Assembly (NCBI GenBank): GCA_044508835.1 | Contig: JBIQHD010000005.1 | Span: 132,816 to 196,815, forward strand | Direction of reading: 5' to 3' | DNA: 64,000 nt | Source of the DNA: JAKFDI01 sp044508835 | GTDB lineage: Bacteria; Pseudomonadota; Gammaproteobacteria; Burkholderiales; Burkholderiaceae_C | Part shown: positions 49,257 to 58,297 of the stretch, piece by piece | How the letters are laid out: each line of letters begins with the position of its first letter | Numbering within the stretch: position 1 is the first letter of the stretch | Position numbers and translations under genes: made by a program | The notes under the pieces: generated by a model | The model's input: the letters and a program-made list of their open reading frames with translations, nothing else | What the model was told of the DNA's origin: nothing | Database searches by the model: none

Positions 49257-51452
49257 TCAGAACCTGTAGGCCCCGGTCACGAGGATCCGCCGCGGCTCGC
49301 CGTAGGTGTAGGGCGCGCCCCACCAGCTGCCGTTGCGGTACTTCTTGTCGAACAGGTTGAAGACGTTCAGCTGCAGCGACAACCGCTCGCTGAAGGCGTA
49401 GCGCGCCATCGCCTCGGCCACGGCGAAGGCCGGCTGGCCCACCTTCTCCTCGAGGCCGGTCACCGGGTTGGTGGCCCGCGCCGGGCGGTCGCCTTCCCAG
49501 CTGACGCCGCCGCCGACGCTCAGGCCCCGCCACGCGCCCGCCAGCCGGTAGGTGGTGAACACCTTCAGTTGCCGGCGCGAATGGTCGACGGCCACGTCGG
49601 CGCCGGTGGCGTCCTTGGCCGAGAACTGCGTCCAGCCCACGGCGAGGTCCCAGCCCGGCGCCAGCTCGCCCGACAGCTCCAGCTCGTAGCCCTTGACCAC
49701 CACGCCGTCGGCGGTGCGGAACGCCGGGTCGGAGGTGCCCGGCACGAAGAAGCCCGCATCCACCACGGCGAAGTTGCTCTGCTCGGTACGGAACACCGCG
49801 CCCGAGGCATTGAGCCGGCCGCCCAGCAGCTCGGCCTTCAGGCCCGCTTCGTAGCTCTTGCCCTGCAGCGGGTCGAGGTAGTCGCCGTTGCGGTCGCGGC
49901 TGTCCTGCGGCTTGAAGATGTCGGTGTAGCTGGCATAGGCCGAGAGCTGCGGGTTCACGTCGACTACCAGGCCGGCATACGGCGTCACGACGCCGTTGTG
50001 CTCGATCGTGTAGGCGGCGGGCGTCCACACGGCCGCCTGCTCGTCGCGCCGCCAGTTGCTCACGCGCGCGCCGACGATGAGCTTGAGCGGGTCGGCCAGC
50101 TGCAGGCGGGCCACGCCGTAGACGGCGCTCTGGGTCGTCTCGCCGGCCGAGCCGACGTAGCGGGCGCCCATCGGCGGCTCGGCATAGGAGCCGTCCCAGG
50201 TGTTGAAGTCAGGCAGCGCGTCCGGGTCCGGGCCGAGGGTGTCGCGGTTGGTCCATCCGTCCTTCAGCTTGCTGCGCATCACGCCGACGTGCAGCTCGTG
50301 CTCGCGGCCGAGCAGGCTGAACGGCCCGGTGGCGGACACGTTGACGTGCGTCTGCCGCGGCTTCGTGAGGTAGTGGTAGGGCGTGCCGAGCAGGCCCAGG
50401 CCGGTGGCGCGGTCGGGGTCGCCCCACAGCCACAGCAGCTTCGAGTCCTCCTTCTGGCGATGGGCGCTCAGGTCGCCGCGCAGCACCCAGCCGGTCGACA
50501 GCCGGTGCTCGAGGGTGGCGAAGGCCGTCCGGTCGACGGTGTCCCACTGGTTCCACCTGGTGGCGGTGGTCTTCGAGCGGTCCCAGTCGGTGCGGGTGCC
50601 GTCGGCGTACCAGTACGGCAGGCTGGCCCAGAGCACGCCGTTGCGCTTGTCGCGCTGCTCGCTCGCGCCCAGGCTCAGCCGCGTGTCGGGCGTGAGGTCG
50701 GCGTCGATCACGCCGTAGACCACGCTGTTGCGCGTGTTCTCCAGGTCGATGAAGGCGTCCTGCCGGCTCACGTTCGCGACGAAGCGCGCGCGCACCGCGC
50801 CGTTCGCCGTCAGCGGCGTGCTCAAGTCGACCGTGGCGGTGCGCTGGTTCCACGAGCCGAGCTCGGCGCTCAGCTCGCCGGTGAACACCCGGCTGTCGGC
50901 ATGCTTGCGCACGAGGTTGACGGCGGCCGAGGGATCGCCCGCGCCGTTGAGCAGGCCGGTCGCGCCGCGCACCACCTCGACGCGGTCGTAGATGGCGGTG
51001 TTCAGGGTCTCGAGGCCGACGTTGCCGGTGGCCGTCGGCACGCCGTCGAACTGGAAGTTGGTGATGTCGAAGCCGCGCGCCGACACGCTGTTGCGTCCGC
51101 GGTCGGCCGGCTTGATCGACACGCCGATGGTGTTGCGCAGGGCATCGGCCACGGTCGTCATCGCCTGGTCGTCGATGCGCTGGCGCGTGACGACCGACAC
51201 CGACTGCGGCGTGTCGCGCACCGACAGGTTCAGGCCGGTGGCCGTGGCGGTCGATTCGGTGGTGTATGAGCCGGTGCCCTCGGTCGTGGCGCGCGGCGTG
51301 GCAGCCTTCACCGTCACGGCCGGCAGCGTGGCCACCGCGGCGGATGCGGCGGCGGCCGGCGGCGCGGCCGTCTGCGCGAGCACCGGCGCGGCGCCCCAGG
51401 CGACGGCGACGGCCAGGCCGAGCGGCAGGCGCCGCGGAACGTGGTGAGTCAT
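49257..51452 (-). CDS. TonB-dependent siderophore receptor
   Basis: A 731-residue outer-membrane receptor. The signal peptide is MTHHVPRRLPLGLAVAVAWG..., cleaved near VLAQ. The plug domain has VRDTPQSVSVVTRQRIDDQAMTTVADALRNTIGVSI and FDGVPTATGNVGLETLNTAIYDRVEVVRGATGLLNGAGDPSAAVNLVRKH, which is the siderophore-receptor type. The C-terminal barrel ends RRILVTGAYRF with terminal Phe. Start at 51452 follows GGAGG at proper spacing. An AT-rich, Fur-box-like stretch lies upstream, so iron regulation is likely. No TonB box of unusual type was checked; the siderophore is unknown. Confidence 0.93.
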   Translation of the reverse strand: MTHHVPRRLPLGLAVAVAWGAAPVLAQTAAPPAAAASAAVATLPAVTVKAATPRATTEGTGSYTTESTATATGLNLSVRDTPQSVSVVTRQRIDDQAMTTVADALRNTIGVSIKPADRGRNSVSARGFDITNFQFDGVPTATGNVGLETLNTAIYDRVEVVRGATGLLNGAGDPSAAVNLVRKHADSRVFTGELSAELGSWNQRTATVDLSTPLTANGAVRARFVANVSRQDAFIDLENTRNSVVYGVIDADLTPDTRLSLGASEQRDKRNGVLWASLPYWYADGTRTDWDRSKTTATRWNQWDTVDRTAFATLEHRLSTGWVLRGDLSAHRQKEDSKLLWLWGDPDRATGLGLLGTPYHYLTKPRQTHVNVSATGPFSLLGREHELHVGVMRSKLKDGWTNRDTLGPDPDALPDFNTWDGSYAEPPMGARYVGSAGETTQSAVYGVARLQLADPLKLIVGARVSNWRRDEQAAVWTPAAYTIEHNGVVTPYAGLVVDVNPQLSAYASYTDIFKPQDSRDRNGDYLDPLQGKSYEAGLKAELLGGRLNASGAVFRTEQSNFAVVDAGFFVPGTSDPAFRTADGVVVKGYELELSGELAPGWDLAVGWTQFSAKDATGADVAVDHSRRQLKVFTTYRLAGAWRGLSVGGGVSWEGDRPARATNPVTGLEEKVGQPAFAVAEAMARYAFSERLSLQLNVFNLFDKKYRNGSWWGAPYTYGEPRRILVTGAYRF

Positions 51453-51463
51453 CTGCATCCTCC

Positions 51464-51512
51464 AATGAGAATGCGACTGTAAATGCAAATGATTTCGAAT
51501 AAAGAATCATCT
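51464..51512 (-). promoter_or_regulatory. AT-rich promoter region with possible Fur site
   Basis: Upstream of the TonB receptor, the plus-strand sequence includes AATGAGAATGCGACTG, GCAAATGATTTCGAATAAAG and AATCAT. It resembles repeats of the GATAAT-type Fur hexamer and is markedly AT-rich against the surroundings. An iron-responsive operator is proposed, but no copy matches the 19-bp consensus well. Confidence 0.35.
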
Positions 51513-51620
51513 CCCTGCCGCGAGCCGGAGAGGCCGGGGCCGCGCGCTTGAGCGCCCGCCCAGCCCGAGCGGGCGGCATGACGGACACTGCCCTCCCCAC
51601 GACACGCACGAGGAACCCGC

Positions 51621-51842
51621 ATGCCCTACGTCAACATCCGCATCACCCGCGAAGGCGCCACCGCCGAGCAGAAGGCCGAGCTCATCCGCGGCGCCACCGA
51701 GCTGCTGGTGCGCGTGCTCGGCAAGAACCCGGCCACCACCTTCGTCATCGTCGACGAGGTCGACACCGACAGCTGGGGCATCGGCGGCGAGACGGTGACG
51801 ACGCTTCGCGCGGCGGCCGCGGCGCGCAAGTCGCCGGGCTGA
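51621..51842 (+). CDS. 4-oxalocrotonate tautomerase family protein
   Basis: A 73-residue tautomerase. After the initiator Met comes Pro1 (MPYVNIRITREGATAEQKAELIRGATELLVRVLGKNPATTFVIVDEVDTDSWGIGGETV), with the catalytic N-terminal proline and a following Arg in the canonical beta-alpha-beta unit. GAGGA lies upstream of the ATG. Family members act on 2-oxo acids of aromatic meta-cleavage pathways or carry out related isomerisations; no such pathway adjoins it here. It is followed after 114 bases by the fusion synthetase gene. Confidence 0.9.
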   Translation: MPYVNIRITREGATAEQKAELIRGATELLVRVLGKNPATTFVIVDEVDTDSWGIGGETVTTLRAAAAARKSPG

Positions 51843-51956
51843 TCGCCCCGGCGCGCGCCGTCGGCGACCCGTTCCCGCCGCCCGCGTTGCCGCCGGTTAC
51901 AGGCCGCGCGCCGGCAGCCGGAAGACTGTGCCCCGATCAGGCTGCACTGGAGTTTC

Positions 51957-54572
51957 ATGTCGGCGAAGAAGGCGACCGTCCGGGGAATCGTCACCACGCA
52001 CTCGGCCGCGTTCGTCGAATCGGTCTTCGAGTCCTACCGCCAGGGGCACCTGGCCGTCATGCTGCGCGGCGCGGACGACCGGCGGCGCATCGGGCAGACC
52101 GGCGTCACCGAGGTGGTGCAGCCGCCGCCGCGCTTCGGCTGGATGGCGTTCGACGCGGCCGCGCGCGCCTCGCTGCGCAGCGACGACGCGCAGGCGCACG
52201 TCTCGTTCACCTCGGGCACCGAGGGCGAGCCCAAGGGCGTGGTGCTGACGCACCGCGCGCTGCACGACGTGACGCAGCGCCTGAACGACGTGATGGCGGT
52301 GGACGACGGCATCCGCGAGTACGTCGGCGTGCCGGTGAACTACTCCTTCGGGCTCGGCCGCTGCCGCGCGGTGGCGGCCGCCGGCGGGCGCGTCTTCATC
52401 CCGGAGCACGGCTTCAACCCGGTGGAGATCCGCGACATGCTCGCGCGCGGCGAGATCAACGCCGTCTCCGCCGTGCCCAGCCTGTGGCGGGTGCTGCTCA
52501 AGGGCCGCTCGCTCTTCGGCGACGAGGCGATGCGCGTGCGCTGGATCGAGATCGGCAGCCAGGCGATGAGCCGCGCCGAGAAGGAGGAGCTGAAGGCGCT
52601 GTTCCCGCAGGCGCGCATCGTGCAGCACTACGGGCTGACGGAGGCCTCGCGCAGCACCTTCCTGCGCGTGGACGAGACCTCGGGCGAGGCGCTCGATTCG
52701 GTCGGCCGCGCCTACGGCGCGACCGAGCTGGCGCTGTCGGACGACGGGCGCATCCGCATCCGCGGGCCTCACGTGGCCTCGTCGCTGCTCAACGGCCGCG
52801 GCGTCCTGCCGGCCGCCGACGCCGAGGGCTGGTTCCAGACCCAGGACCTCGGCCGCCTGGAGGGCGGCTACCTCTACTACCTCGGCCGCGCCGACGACCT
52901 CATCAACTGCGGCGGCATCAAGCTCTCGCCCGATGCGCTGGAGGACGAGCTGCGCCGCGAGCTCGGCATCAAGACCGGCATCGCCGTCGCGCCGGTGGAC
53001 GACGCGGCCACGGGCCACGCCATCCTGATCGCGCACACGCCCGAGGCGGGGGTCGATGAAGCCGCCCTGAAGGACGCCGCCGCGCGCGTGGTGGCCGGCC
53101 ACGGGCTGCGCAACCGCAATGCGCTGCGCCTGCTGGCGCTCGACGACTTTCCACGTACCGACACCGGCAAGGTCCGGCGCCGCGAGCTGGCCGCCCTGCA
53201 GGCGGGCCGCGCCCCCGACGCGGCCGCGCCCGTGGCCGCGGCTTCCGGCGCCCCGCCGGCCGGCGCCGAGGAGGCCATCGCCCGCGTCTGGCGCGAGGTG
53301 CTCGGCACCACGGACGTCGACCCCGAGCGCAACTTCTACGACCTCGGCGGCGATTCGCTCACCGCCCTGGTCGCGGTGATGGAGATGGAGCGCCGCGCCG
53401 TGCCGCCGGCCATCGCCAAGGGCATGCTGCAGGGGCGCAGCATCCGCGAGATCGCGGCGCTGATGGCCGCGCCCGCGCCGGCGCGCGAACCGGTCCACGA
53501 ACTGACGTCGCCCGAGGTGCGCTCGGGCATGGCGATCAACGTGCTGCGCGGCGCGCTGGTGCTGTGCGTGATCCTCGCGCACTGGTCGGGCGGCCTGCTG
53601 GAGCGGCTGCCGGCCGGCATCCAGGCCATCACGCCCTGGCTCGCGCCGCTGCTGGCCATCGGCACGCCGGGTTTCGCCATCGTCTACGGCGTCTCGGCGG
53701 GGCATTCGATGTGGCCGATCTACCTCGGCGACCCGGCGCGCTTCCGGCGCATCCGCCGCAAGACGCTGGCGCTGCTGTCGGCGGGCATCGTGCTGCTGGC
53801 GCTGGTGGTGTTCCTGCGCAAGTGGCTGGCCGGCGGCATCACCTTCACCGACTTCACCAACTCGTTCTATTCGGTGCTCGCCTACTACTGGCTCATCACC
53901 GCCACCCTCGGCCTGTGGTTCGCCTGGCTGGCGCGGCAGCGCCACCGCGTGGCGAGCTGCCTGCTGGCCGCCGCGGCGTGCTACGCGCTGCACTACTACG
54001 TGATGGCGCCGCTGGCCGTGCATCCGGCCGAGGGGCTGGTGGAGTTCGCCAAGCTGCTGTTCACCGCCAAGTACGCCTACTTCAACATGCTGGGCGGCAC
54101 GCTCGTCGGCGTGGGCCTCGGCCTGTGGCTGCGCGACGCGCTGAAGGCCGGCCGGCCGGTCGACGCGCTGGCGCCGGCCGGCGCGGCCTGCCTGCTGCTG
54201 GCGGTGGTGATGGCCAGCCACGCCGGCGACGCCGCCGGCTGGTGGGTCTGGCCGGTGCCGACGAACGCGGTCTGGCGCTGGACGTTCTACACCGGCGTCG
54301 TGCTGCTGGCGCTGGCCGCGGTGCGCCGGCTGCTGGAGCGCTACAACGGCTACGGCCGCGCGCGCAGGTACGTGTTCCAGCTGCTCGCGGTGTGCGGCAT
54401 CCTCGCCTTCCCGCTGTTCATCACGCACCAGCTGGTGATCCCGCTGAAGGACATCCTCGTGCGGCTCACCGGCCTGCCGCAGGCGCCGCTGCTGGCGTTC
54501 AGCATGGGGCTGTTCCTGCTGTCGGGCTGGGCGATGTACCGCAAGGTGCATGCGATGAACTTCGGGGCGTAG
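51957..54572 (+). CDS. Adenylation domain + acyl-carrier domain + membrane acyltransferase fusion
   Basis: An 871-residue fusion. Residues about 70-430 are an AMP-binding adenylation domain with the phosphate loop SFTSGTEGEPKG (about 83-94), HYGLTEASRSTF and YYLGRADDLINCGGIKLSPDALE, and the catalytic Lys in DTGKVRRREL. Its N-terminal part is about 100 residues shorter than typical. Residues about 440-515 are a carrier with the phosphopantetheine Ser467 in LGGDSLTAL. From about 520 to 871 comes a multi-helix membrane domain resembling OpgC/acyltransferase-3 proteins. The layout suggests activation, thioester loading and membrane transfer of an acyl or aminoacyl group. No tailoring genes adjoin it. 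Confidence 0.85.
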   Translation: MSAKKATVRGIVTTHSAAFVESVFESYRQGHLAVMLRGADDRRRIGQTGVTEVVQPPPRFGWMAFDAAARASLRSDDAQAHVSFTSGTEGEPKGVVLTHRALHDVTQRLNDVMAVDDGIREYVGVPVNYSFGLGRCRAVAAAGGRVFIPEHGFNPVEIRDMLARGEINAVSAVPSLWRVLLKGRSLFGDEAMRVRWIEIGSQAMSRAEKEELKALFPQARIVQHYGLTEASRSTFLRVDETSGEALDSVGRAYGATELALSDDGRIRIRGPHVASSLLNGRGVLPAADAEGWFQTQDLGRLEGGYLYYLGRADDLINCGGIKLSPDALEDELRRELGIKTGIAVAPVDDAATGHAILIAHTPEAGVDEAALKDAAARVVAGHGLRNRNALRLLALDDFPRTDTGKVRRRELAALQAGRAPDAAAPVAAASGAPPAGAEEAIARVWREVLGTTDVDPERNFYDLGGDSLTALVAVMEMERRAVPPAIAKGMLQGRSIREIAALMAAPAPAREPVHELTSPEVRSGMAINVLRGALVLCVILAHWSGGLLERLPAGIQAITPWLAPLLAIGTPGFAIVYGVSAGHSMWPIYLGDPARFRRIRRKTLALLSAGIVLLALVVFLRKWLAGGITFTDFTNSFYSVLAYYWLITATLGLWFAWLARQRHRVASCLLAAAACYALHYYVMAPLAVHPAEGLVEFAKLLFTAKYAYFNMLGGTLVGVGLGLWLRDALKAGRPVDALAPAGAACLLLAVVMASHAGDAAGWWVWPVPTNAVWRWTFYTGVVLLALAAVRRLLERYNGYGRARRYVFQLLAVCGILAFPLFITHQLVIPLKDILVRLTGLPQAPLLAFSMGLFLLSGWAMYRKVHAMNFGA

Positions 54573-54582
54573 GGCGGGCGAG

Positions 54583-54688
54583 CCCTCACCCCAGCCCTCT
54601 CCCGCGAGCGGGAGAGGGAGTCACGCCGGGCCGCACCTGTGCGGATTGCTCCCTCTCCACCGGAGGGGGAGAGGGCCGGGGTGAGGGG
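54583..54688. repeat. Large inverted repeat element between the fusion synthetase and BrnA
   Basis: The outer arms CCCTCACCCCAGCCCTCTCCC and the reverse-complement-like GGGAGAGGGCCGGGGTGAGGG enclose nested stems (CCCTCTCCC ... GGGAGAGGG at 54595-54617, and CTCCCTCTCC ... GGAGGGGGAGAGG). Repeats of this type are common in proteobacterial intergenic DNA. It follows the fusion gene by 10 bases and probably forms a hairpin that terminates or stabilises its mRNA. The rest of the interval to 54851 shows no gene. Confidence 0.65.
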
Positions 54689-54851
54689 CCGCCGCTCAGG
54701 CCCGCCCTCCGCCTTCACCAGCGGCATAGACCAGCGCCGGCCGCAGCGGGTATGTCGTCTCCGGAGGGCGGGGCTGCCGGGCGGCGGTGGAGACGATCCC
54801 AGGGAAAGCGTGGGCGGGGCCGTAGAGGGTTTGTGCCTTGCAGGCACCGGC

Positions 54852-55148
54852 TCATCGCGGCCGATGCTCGCGCAGCCATTCGCGCAGTGCGTTGTTGAGG
54901 CGAGTCTGCCAGCCCGCCCCCGTGCGCCGGAACGACTGGACGATGTCGGCATCCAGGCGGATGTTCACGTGTTCCTTGGGCGCGTCCGAGGGCGGCCGGC
55001 CGCGCCGGGGCTTGAGCATCTCCTGCGCCGCCTGCTCGCCCATCAAGCCGGGCAGCACCTCGCTCCCGGGGCGCGCCGTGGCAAACCATTCGTCCGTGGC
55101 TTCAGGGGCGTCGTCATCGATCAACTCAGGATTGGGCTTGCGCGGCAT
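54852..55148 (-). CDS. brnA: BrnA family antitoxin
   Basis: A 98-residue antitoxin with the ribbon-helix-helix DNA-binding end RRGRPPSDAPKEHVNIRLDADIVQSFRRTGAGWQTRLNNALREWLREHRPR, the classical BrnA signature. BrnA neutralises BrnT and represses the operon. The ATG at 55148 lies inside the end of the BrnT gene (overlap 23 bases), the usual toxin-first order. It is the second gene of a minus-strand pair. The acidic N-terminal region (ELIDDDAPEATDEWF) is the probable toxin-contact part. Confidence 0.92.
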   Translation of the reverse strand: MPRKPNPELIDDDAPEATDEWFATARPGSEVLPGLMGEQAAQEMLKPRRGRPPSDAPKEHVNIRLDADIVQSFRRTGAGWQTRLNNALREWLREHRPR

Positions 55149-55401
55149 ATCGACTCCTTTCGCGCTTGTTCGCACGGCGCAGACTGATCACATGCACGGC
55201 ACCATCACGAGGACTGAACACCAGCATGTGCAGGTGCTCGCCGATGAATCCAAGAGCCTGGAAACGCCGTTCCGCATAGTCTCTTCGCAGGTCTTCGACA
55301 ATCAGTGCGCTGCTCCAGTCGAACGCCTCCGCCAAGTCGAACGCGAGGCCGCGTTCAGCGATGTTGCGCTCGCTCTTGGCGGGGTCGTAGCTGAAGCGCA
55401 T
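55126..55401 (-). CDS. brnT: BrnT family toxin (ribonuclease)
   Basis: A 91-residue toxin: MRFSYDPAKSERNIAERGLAFDLAEAFDWSSALIVEDLRRDYAERRFQALGFIGEHLHMLVFSPRDGAVHVISLRRANKRERSRY. The block KSERNIAERGL...F and the end ISLRRANKRERSRY are diagnostic; Arg/Lys/Tyr residues there are implicated in RNA cleavage. It is the first gene of the pair. A likely extended -10, TGGATACAAT on the minus strand (55408-55417), lies just upstream, so the leader is very short. Confidence 0.93.
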   Translation of the reverse strand: MRFSYDPAKSERNIAERGLAFDLAEAFDWSSALIVEDLRRDYAERRFQALGFIGEHLHMLVFSPRDGAVHVISLRRANKRERSRYAAQAQS

Positions 55402-55440
55402 TCATTTATTGTATCCACATCAATTCACCGGGAACGCCGC

Positions 55441-55914
55441 TCACGACGCCCGCACTGGCATACACAGCAAACACGCCATGCTGCCGGTGGCCGCGTCCAT
55501 GCCACCCCGGTCGTACAGCTCCAGCGCCGGGCGCTCGTCGGCCTGCCAGCCGCTGCCGGGCAGCCACTCGGCGAACATGCGCTGCCAGGCGGCGTGGATG
55601 TCGAGCGCCGTGCCGGCGAACTCGCCGCAGGCATAGCGGCCGCCGGGGAGCGTCTGCACGCCCACCTCGCCCTTCGGGCGGAAGTCGGCATCGACCTCCA
55701 CGCAGGCGTCGTAGCGGCATCGGTCCGGCGCGGTCAGGTCGGGGCTGTCCTGGCTGATGCCCACCATCGCGCGGCCGGGCCGCATCAGCCCGCGCCGGCC
55801 GGCCCAGGCGCCGAAGCGCTGCCACAGCTGCGAGATGCCCGGGCCGCCGTACGGCCCCGTGTGGCGCATGTAGGCCAGGCGCATGTCGGGCAGGGTCTTC
55901 ACTTCCACGTGCAT
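55441..55914 (-). CDS. GyrI-like small-molecule-binding domain protein
   Basis: A 157-residue standalone GyrI-like (AraC effector-binding) domain: HVEVKTLPDMRLAYMRHTGPYGGPGISQLWQRFGAWAGRRGL, CRYDACVEVDADFRPKGEVGVQTLPGGRYACGEFAGT, then AAWQRMFAEWLPGSGWQADERPALELYDRGG. Without a DNA-binding domain, such proteins bind toxins or drugs, or inhibit gyrase-like targets. Start at 55914 gives MHVEVKTLPDM. It is followed by the BrnT/BrnA pair downstream on the same strand. The ligand is unknown. Confidence 0.85.
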   Translation of the reverse strand: MHVEVKTLPDMRLAYMRHTGPYGGPGISQLWQRFGAWAGRRGLMRPGRAMVGISQDSPDLTAPDRCRYDACVEVDADFRPKGEVGVQTLPGGRYACGEFAGTALDIHAAWQRMFAEWLPGSGWQADERPALELYDRGGMDAATGSMACLLCMPVRAS

Positions 55915-55957
55915 CGTCGTTCCCTTCGTGTCGACGGCGGGCCCCTCGGGACGGGCC

Positions 55958-57088
55958 TCAGCCCGGCGCGGCAATGCGCGACCCGCGCGCGCCGAAGGCC
56001 GCCCGCACGATCGCGCCCGCGCCGGCCAGCACCGCCAGCAGCCACACGAGCCAGCCGACGTAGGGCAGCAGCCCCAGCGCGAACAGCAGCACGAGCGCCA
56101 GCGCCGCCGCGGCGATGCGCGGCCAGGTGCGCGTCGGCGCGCGGCGCTCCGCCACCATGTCGCCGAGCGCCACGGCGGTGGCCAGTGCGCCGAGCAGCAG
56201 CAAGGCCGTCAGCGCGAGGCCGGCGAGCAGGCCGAGCGGAATGCCCACCACCGTGACGAGCAGCAGCACCGCCAGCACCGGCAGGCCGGCCAGCACCGCC
56301 ACGCCGAGCAGGGGCGCAGCCAGCGGGCGTTCGCGCAGGGCCTGCGCGACGCGGCGCGACGCGCGCGGCGCCAGCGCGAGCAGCACGGCGGCGGCCGCGA
56401 TCCAGCCGAGCAGCCACACCGCCAGCAGGACGAGCGGCAGCCCGCGGTGCGGCGCGGCCCCGGCCGTCGCCTCGTCGACCCCGCCCTGCACCTGCGCGCC
56501 CGGCGCGATGCGGGCGGGCGTGCGGCCGCGGTGGGTGAGCCGGCCCTGCACCACGGCGTTCGGGCCGAGCACGAGCTCGCCGCCGATCACGCGCAGGTCG
56601 CCGTCGATGCGGCCGTTCACGCGCGTGCGGCCGGCGCTCACCAGCGCATAGCCGCGCACATGCCCGTCCAGCGTCACCTCGCCCCCGGCCACGGTCAGGG
56701 CGCCGCCGATGCCGGCATCGCGCGTGACCGCCACGCGCCCGCCCGCGAGCCGCGCGCTCTCGCCCACGGCGCCGGCCACGCGCACGTCGCCGCCGGCGGC
56801 GTACAGGTCCTGCCCGACGTCGGAGGCGATGTCCACCTCGCCGCCGGCCGCCAGCGCATCGCCGCCCACCCGGCCCGTGAGGGACACCCGGCCGCCGATG
56901 ACCACGGCGTCGCCGGCCACGGCCTGCCGCATCGCGGCCTGCCCGCCGCTCAGGTAGAGGTCGTCGCCGAACGCCTCGGCCGCCGGCCCGGGCGCCGCGG
57001 CCGCCGAGCCGGCCAGCAGCACGGCGGCCGCGCCCAGCACGCGGCGCAGCGCCGCGGCGCGTCCTCTCCATGCGTATGTCTCGATCAT
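55958..57088 (-). CDS. Polymer-forming beta-helix (bactofilin-like) protein with C-terminal membrane helices
   Basis: A 376-residue protein. After a hydrophobic N-terminal segment (RRVLGAAAVLLAGSAAAA), residues about 45-205 show short repeats with Gly at regular spacing (GGRVSLTGRVGGDALAAGGEVDIASDVGQDLYAAGGDVRVAGAV...), typical of a right-handed beta-helix. From about residue 222 onwards there are four or five hydrophobic helices, ending near RAAFGARGSRIAAPG. The gene lies between GyrI-like and DJ-1-like genes on the same strand. A structural, membrane-anchored filament or surface role is plausible but not proven. Confidence 0.75.
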   Translation of the reverse strand: MIETYAWRGRAAALRRVLGAAAVLLAGSAAAAPGPAAEAFGDDLYLSGGQAAMRQAVAGDAVVIGGRVSLTGRVGGDALAAGGEVDIASDVGQDLYAAGGDVRVAGAVGESARLAGGRVAVTRDAGIGGALTVAGGEVTLDGHVRGYALVSAGRTRVNGRIDGDLRVIGGELVLGPNAVVQGRLTHRGRTPARIAPGAQVQGGVDEATAGAAPHRGLPLVLLAVWLLGWIAAAAVLLALAPRASRRVAQALRERPLAAPLLGVAVLAGLPVLAVLLLVTVVGIPLGLLAGLALTALLLLGALATAVALGDMVAERRAPTRTWPRIAAAALALVLLFALGLLPYVGWLVWLLAVLAGAGAIVRAAFGARGSRIAAPG

Positions 57089-57113
57089 GCGTGCCTGCCT
57101 CGTCGCGTCCGGT

Positions 57114-58262
57114 TCATGGCGTGCGCGGCAATCCGCGTGCGCAGGCGGCCTGGGGCCCGGGGTACTCCATCTCCTGCATCACCCAGTCGCGCCGCGCGTC
57201 GCCATAGCGCGCGGCGATCTCGCACAGCGTGCGGTCGAGCTGCGGCACCGGCGCGATGCCGGGCGCGAGCGTCACGCGGCCCGAAGCGCCGGCCACCGGC
57301 TGCGCGAGGAGCACCAGCCCGCTCGCCAGCACGACCGGCCCGGGCGCCGAGGCCGCGACGTCGACGTGCCCGGTGCGCGCCCACGCATCGGCCGCGAGCG
57401 CCAGCGCCACGTCGTCCATGCCGTCGTGCACGTCCACGCGCCACTGCTCGCCGCGCCAGAAGGCGGCCTTGGCGAGCAGGTAGCCCAGGCCGCGGCGAGC
57501 CGTGATGCCGAAGCGCGCGCTGTCGTGCGCCGGCGTCCAGTCGTCGACGCCCAGCCCGGCGGCCACGGCCTGCGCCTTCCCGCGCCCGCCGATGGCCTCT
57601 ACCAGCGCGAGCATCGTCGGCACCGAGGCGGTGATGCCCGTGGTGGTGGCCACGGGGCCGTCGACCACGTAGCGCCGGTCCGGCACGTGGGTCGCGCCGG
57701 GGTGGCGCCGGTGCAGCGTCCGGCGGTCGTACCAGTGGCCCGCGAAGCGCCGGCCGTCGAGCAGGCCGGCCTGCCCCACCACGCGCACGCCGGAGCACAC
57801 GCCGATGATCCGCGCGCCCGAGGCCGCCTGCCGCCGCAGCCAGGCCGTGACGGCGGGGTCGCCGTCGGGCTCCATCGCCGGCACGACCACGTAGTCCGCG
57901 CCCGACGGATGCTCCCGGTCGAAGCCCGCGAAGTCCTGCGCGCCGTCCACCTGCAGCGCGGGGAACAGCGCCACCCGCCCCGCCCGCGGCGCGACGATGC
58001 GCACCTCGGCCACGTCCGCGCGCTTCAGCACCGCGTGCGGCAGCATCAGGTCGGTCATCTCCGTGCCCTCGTTCAGCGCCAGCACGGCCACGACCGGCCG
58101 CGCCTCGCCGCGCGGCGCCATGGCCGCGACGAAGGCCTGCCGGTCACGCTCGATCATCGCCATCTCCCCGTCCGCAGGCCGCGGAACGCCCGCACCGCAT
58201 GCCGCGACGCCGAGCGCTGCAATACTTGCAGCCGCCAGCGCCCACACCCACTTCGACATCAC
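57114..58262 (-). CDS. DJ-1/PfpI family lipoprotein
   Basis: A 382-residue protein with a lipoprotein signal MSKWVWALAAASIAALGVAAC (lipobox GVAAC; Cys about 22) and a DJ-1/PfpI domain: VVAVLALNEGTEMTDLMLPHAVLKR, FDREHPSGADYVVVPAM, ASGARIIGVCSGVRVVGQAGLLDGRRFAGHWYDRRTL (nucleophile-elbow Cys in GVCSG) and TTTGITASVPTMLALVEAI. Unlike GlxA regulators it has no DNA-binding part and is exported. It is divergent from the GlxA-type regulator, which has a similar N-terminal domain, with 35 bases between starts. A sensor-like role with it is a guess. Confidence 0.8.
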   Translation of the reverse strand: MMSKWVWALAAASIAALGVAACGAGVPRPADGEMAMIERDRQAFVAAMAPRGEARPVVAVLALNEGTEMTDLMLPHAVLKRADVAEVRIVAPRAGRVALFPALQVDGAQDFAGFDREHPSGADYVVVPAMEPDGDPAVTAWLRRQAASGARIIGVCSGVRVVGQAGLLDGRRFAGHWYDRRTLHRRHPGATHVPDRRYVVDGPVATTTGITASVPTMLALVEAIGGRGKAQAVAAGLGVDDWTPAHDSARFGITARRGLGYLLAKAAFWRGEQWRVDVHDGMDDVALALAADAWARTGHVDVAASAPGPVVLASGLVLLAQPVAGASGRVTLAPGIAPVPQLDRTLCEIAARYGDARRDWVMQEMEYPGPQAACARGLPRTP

Positions 58263-58297
58263 CCGTCCTCGTCGACTGCGATGCTTCCAGCCTAGGC

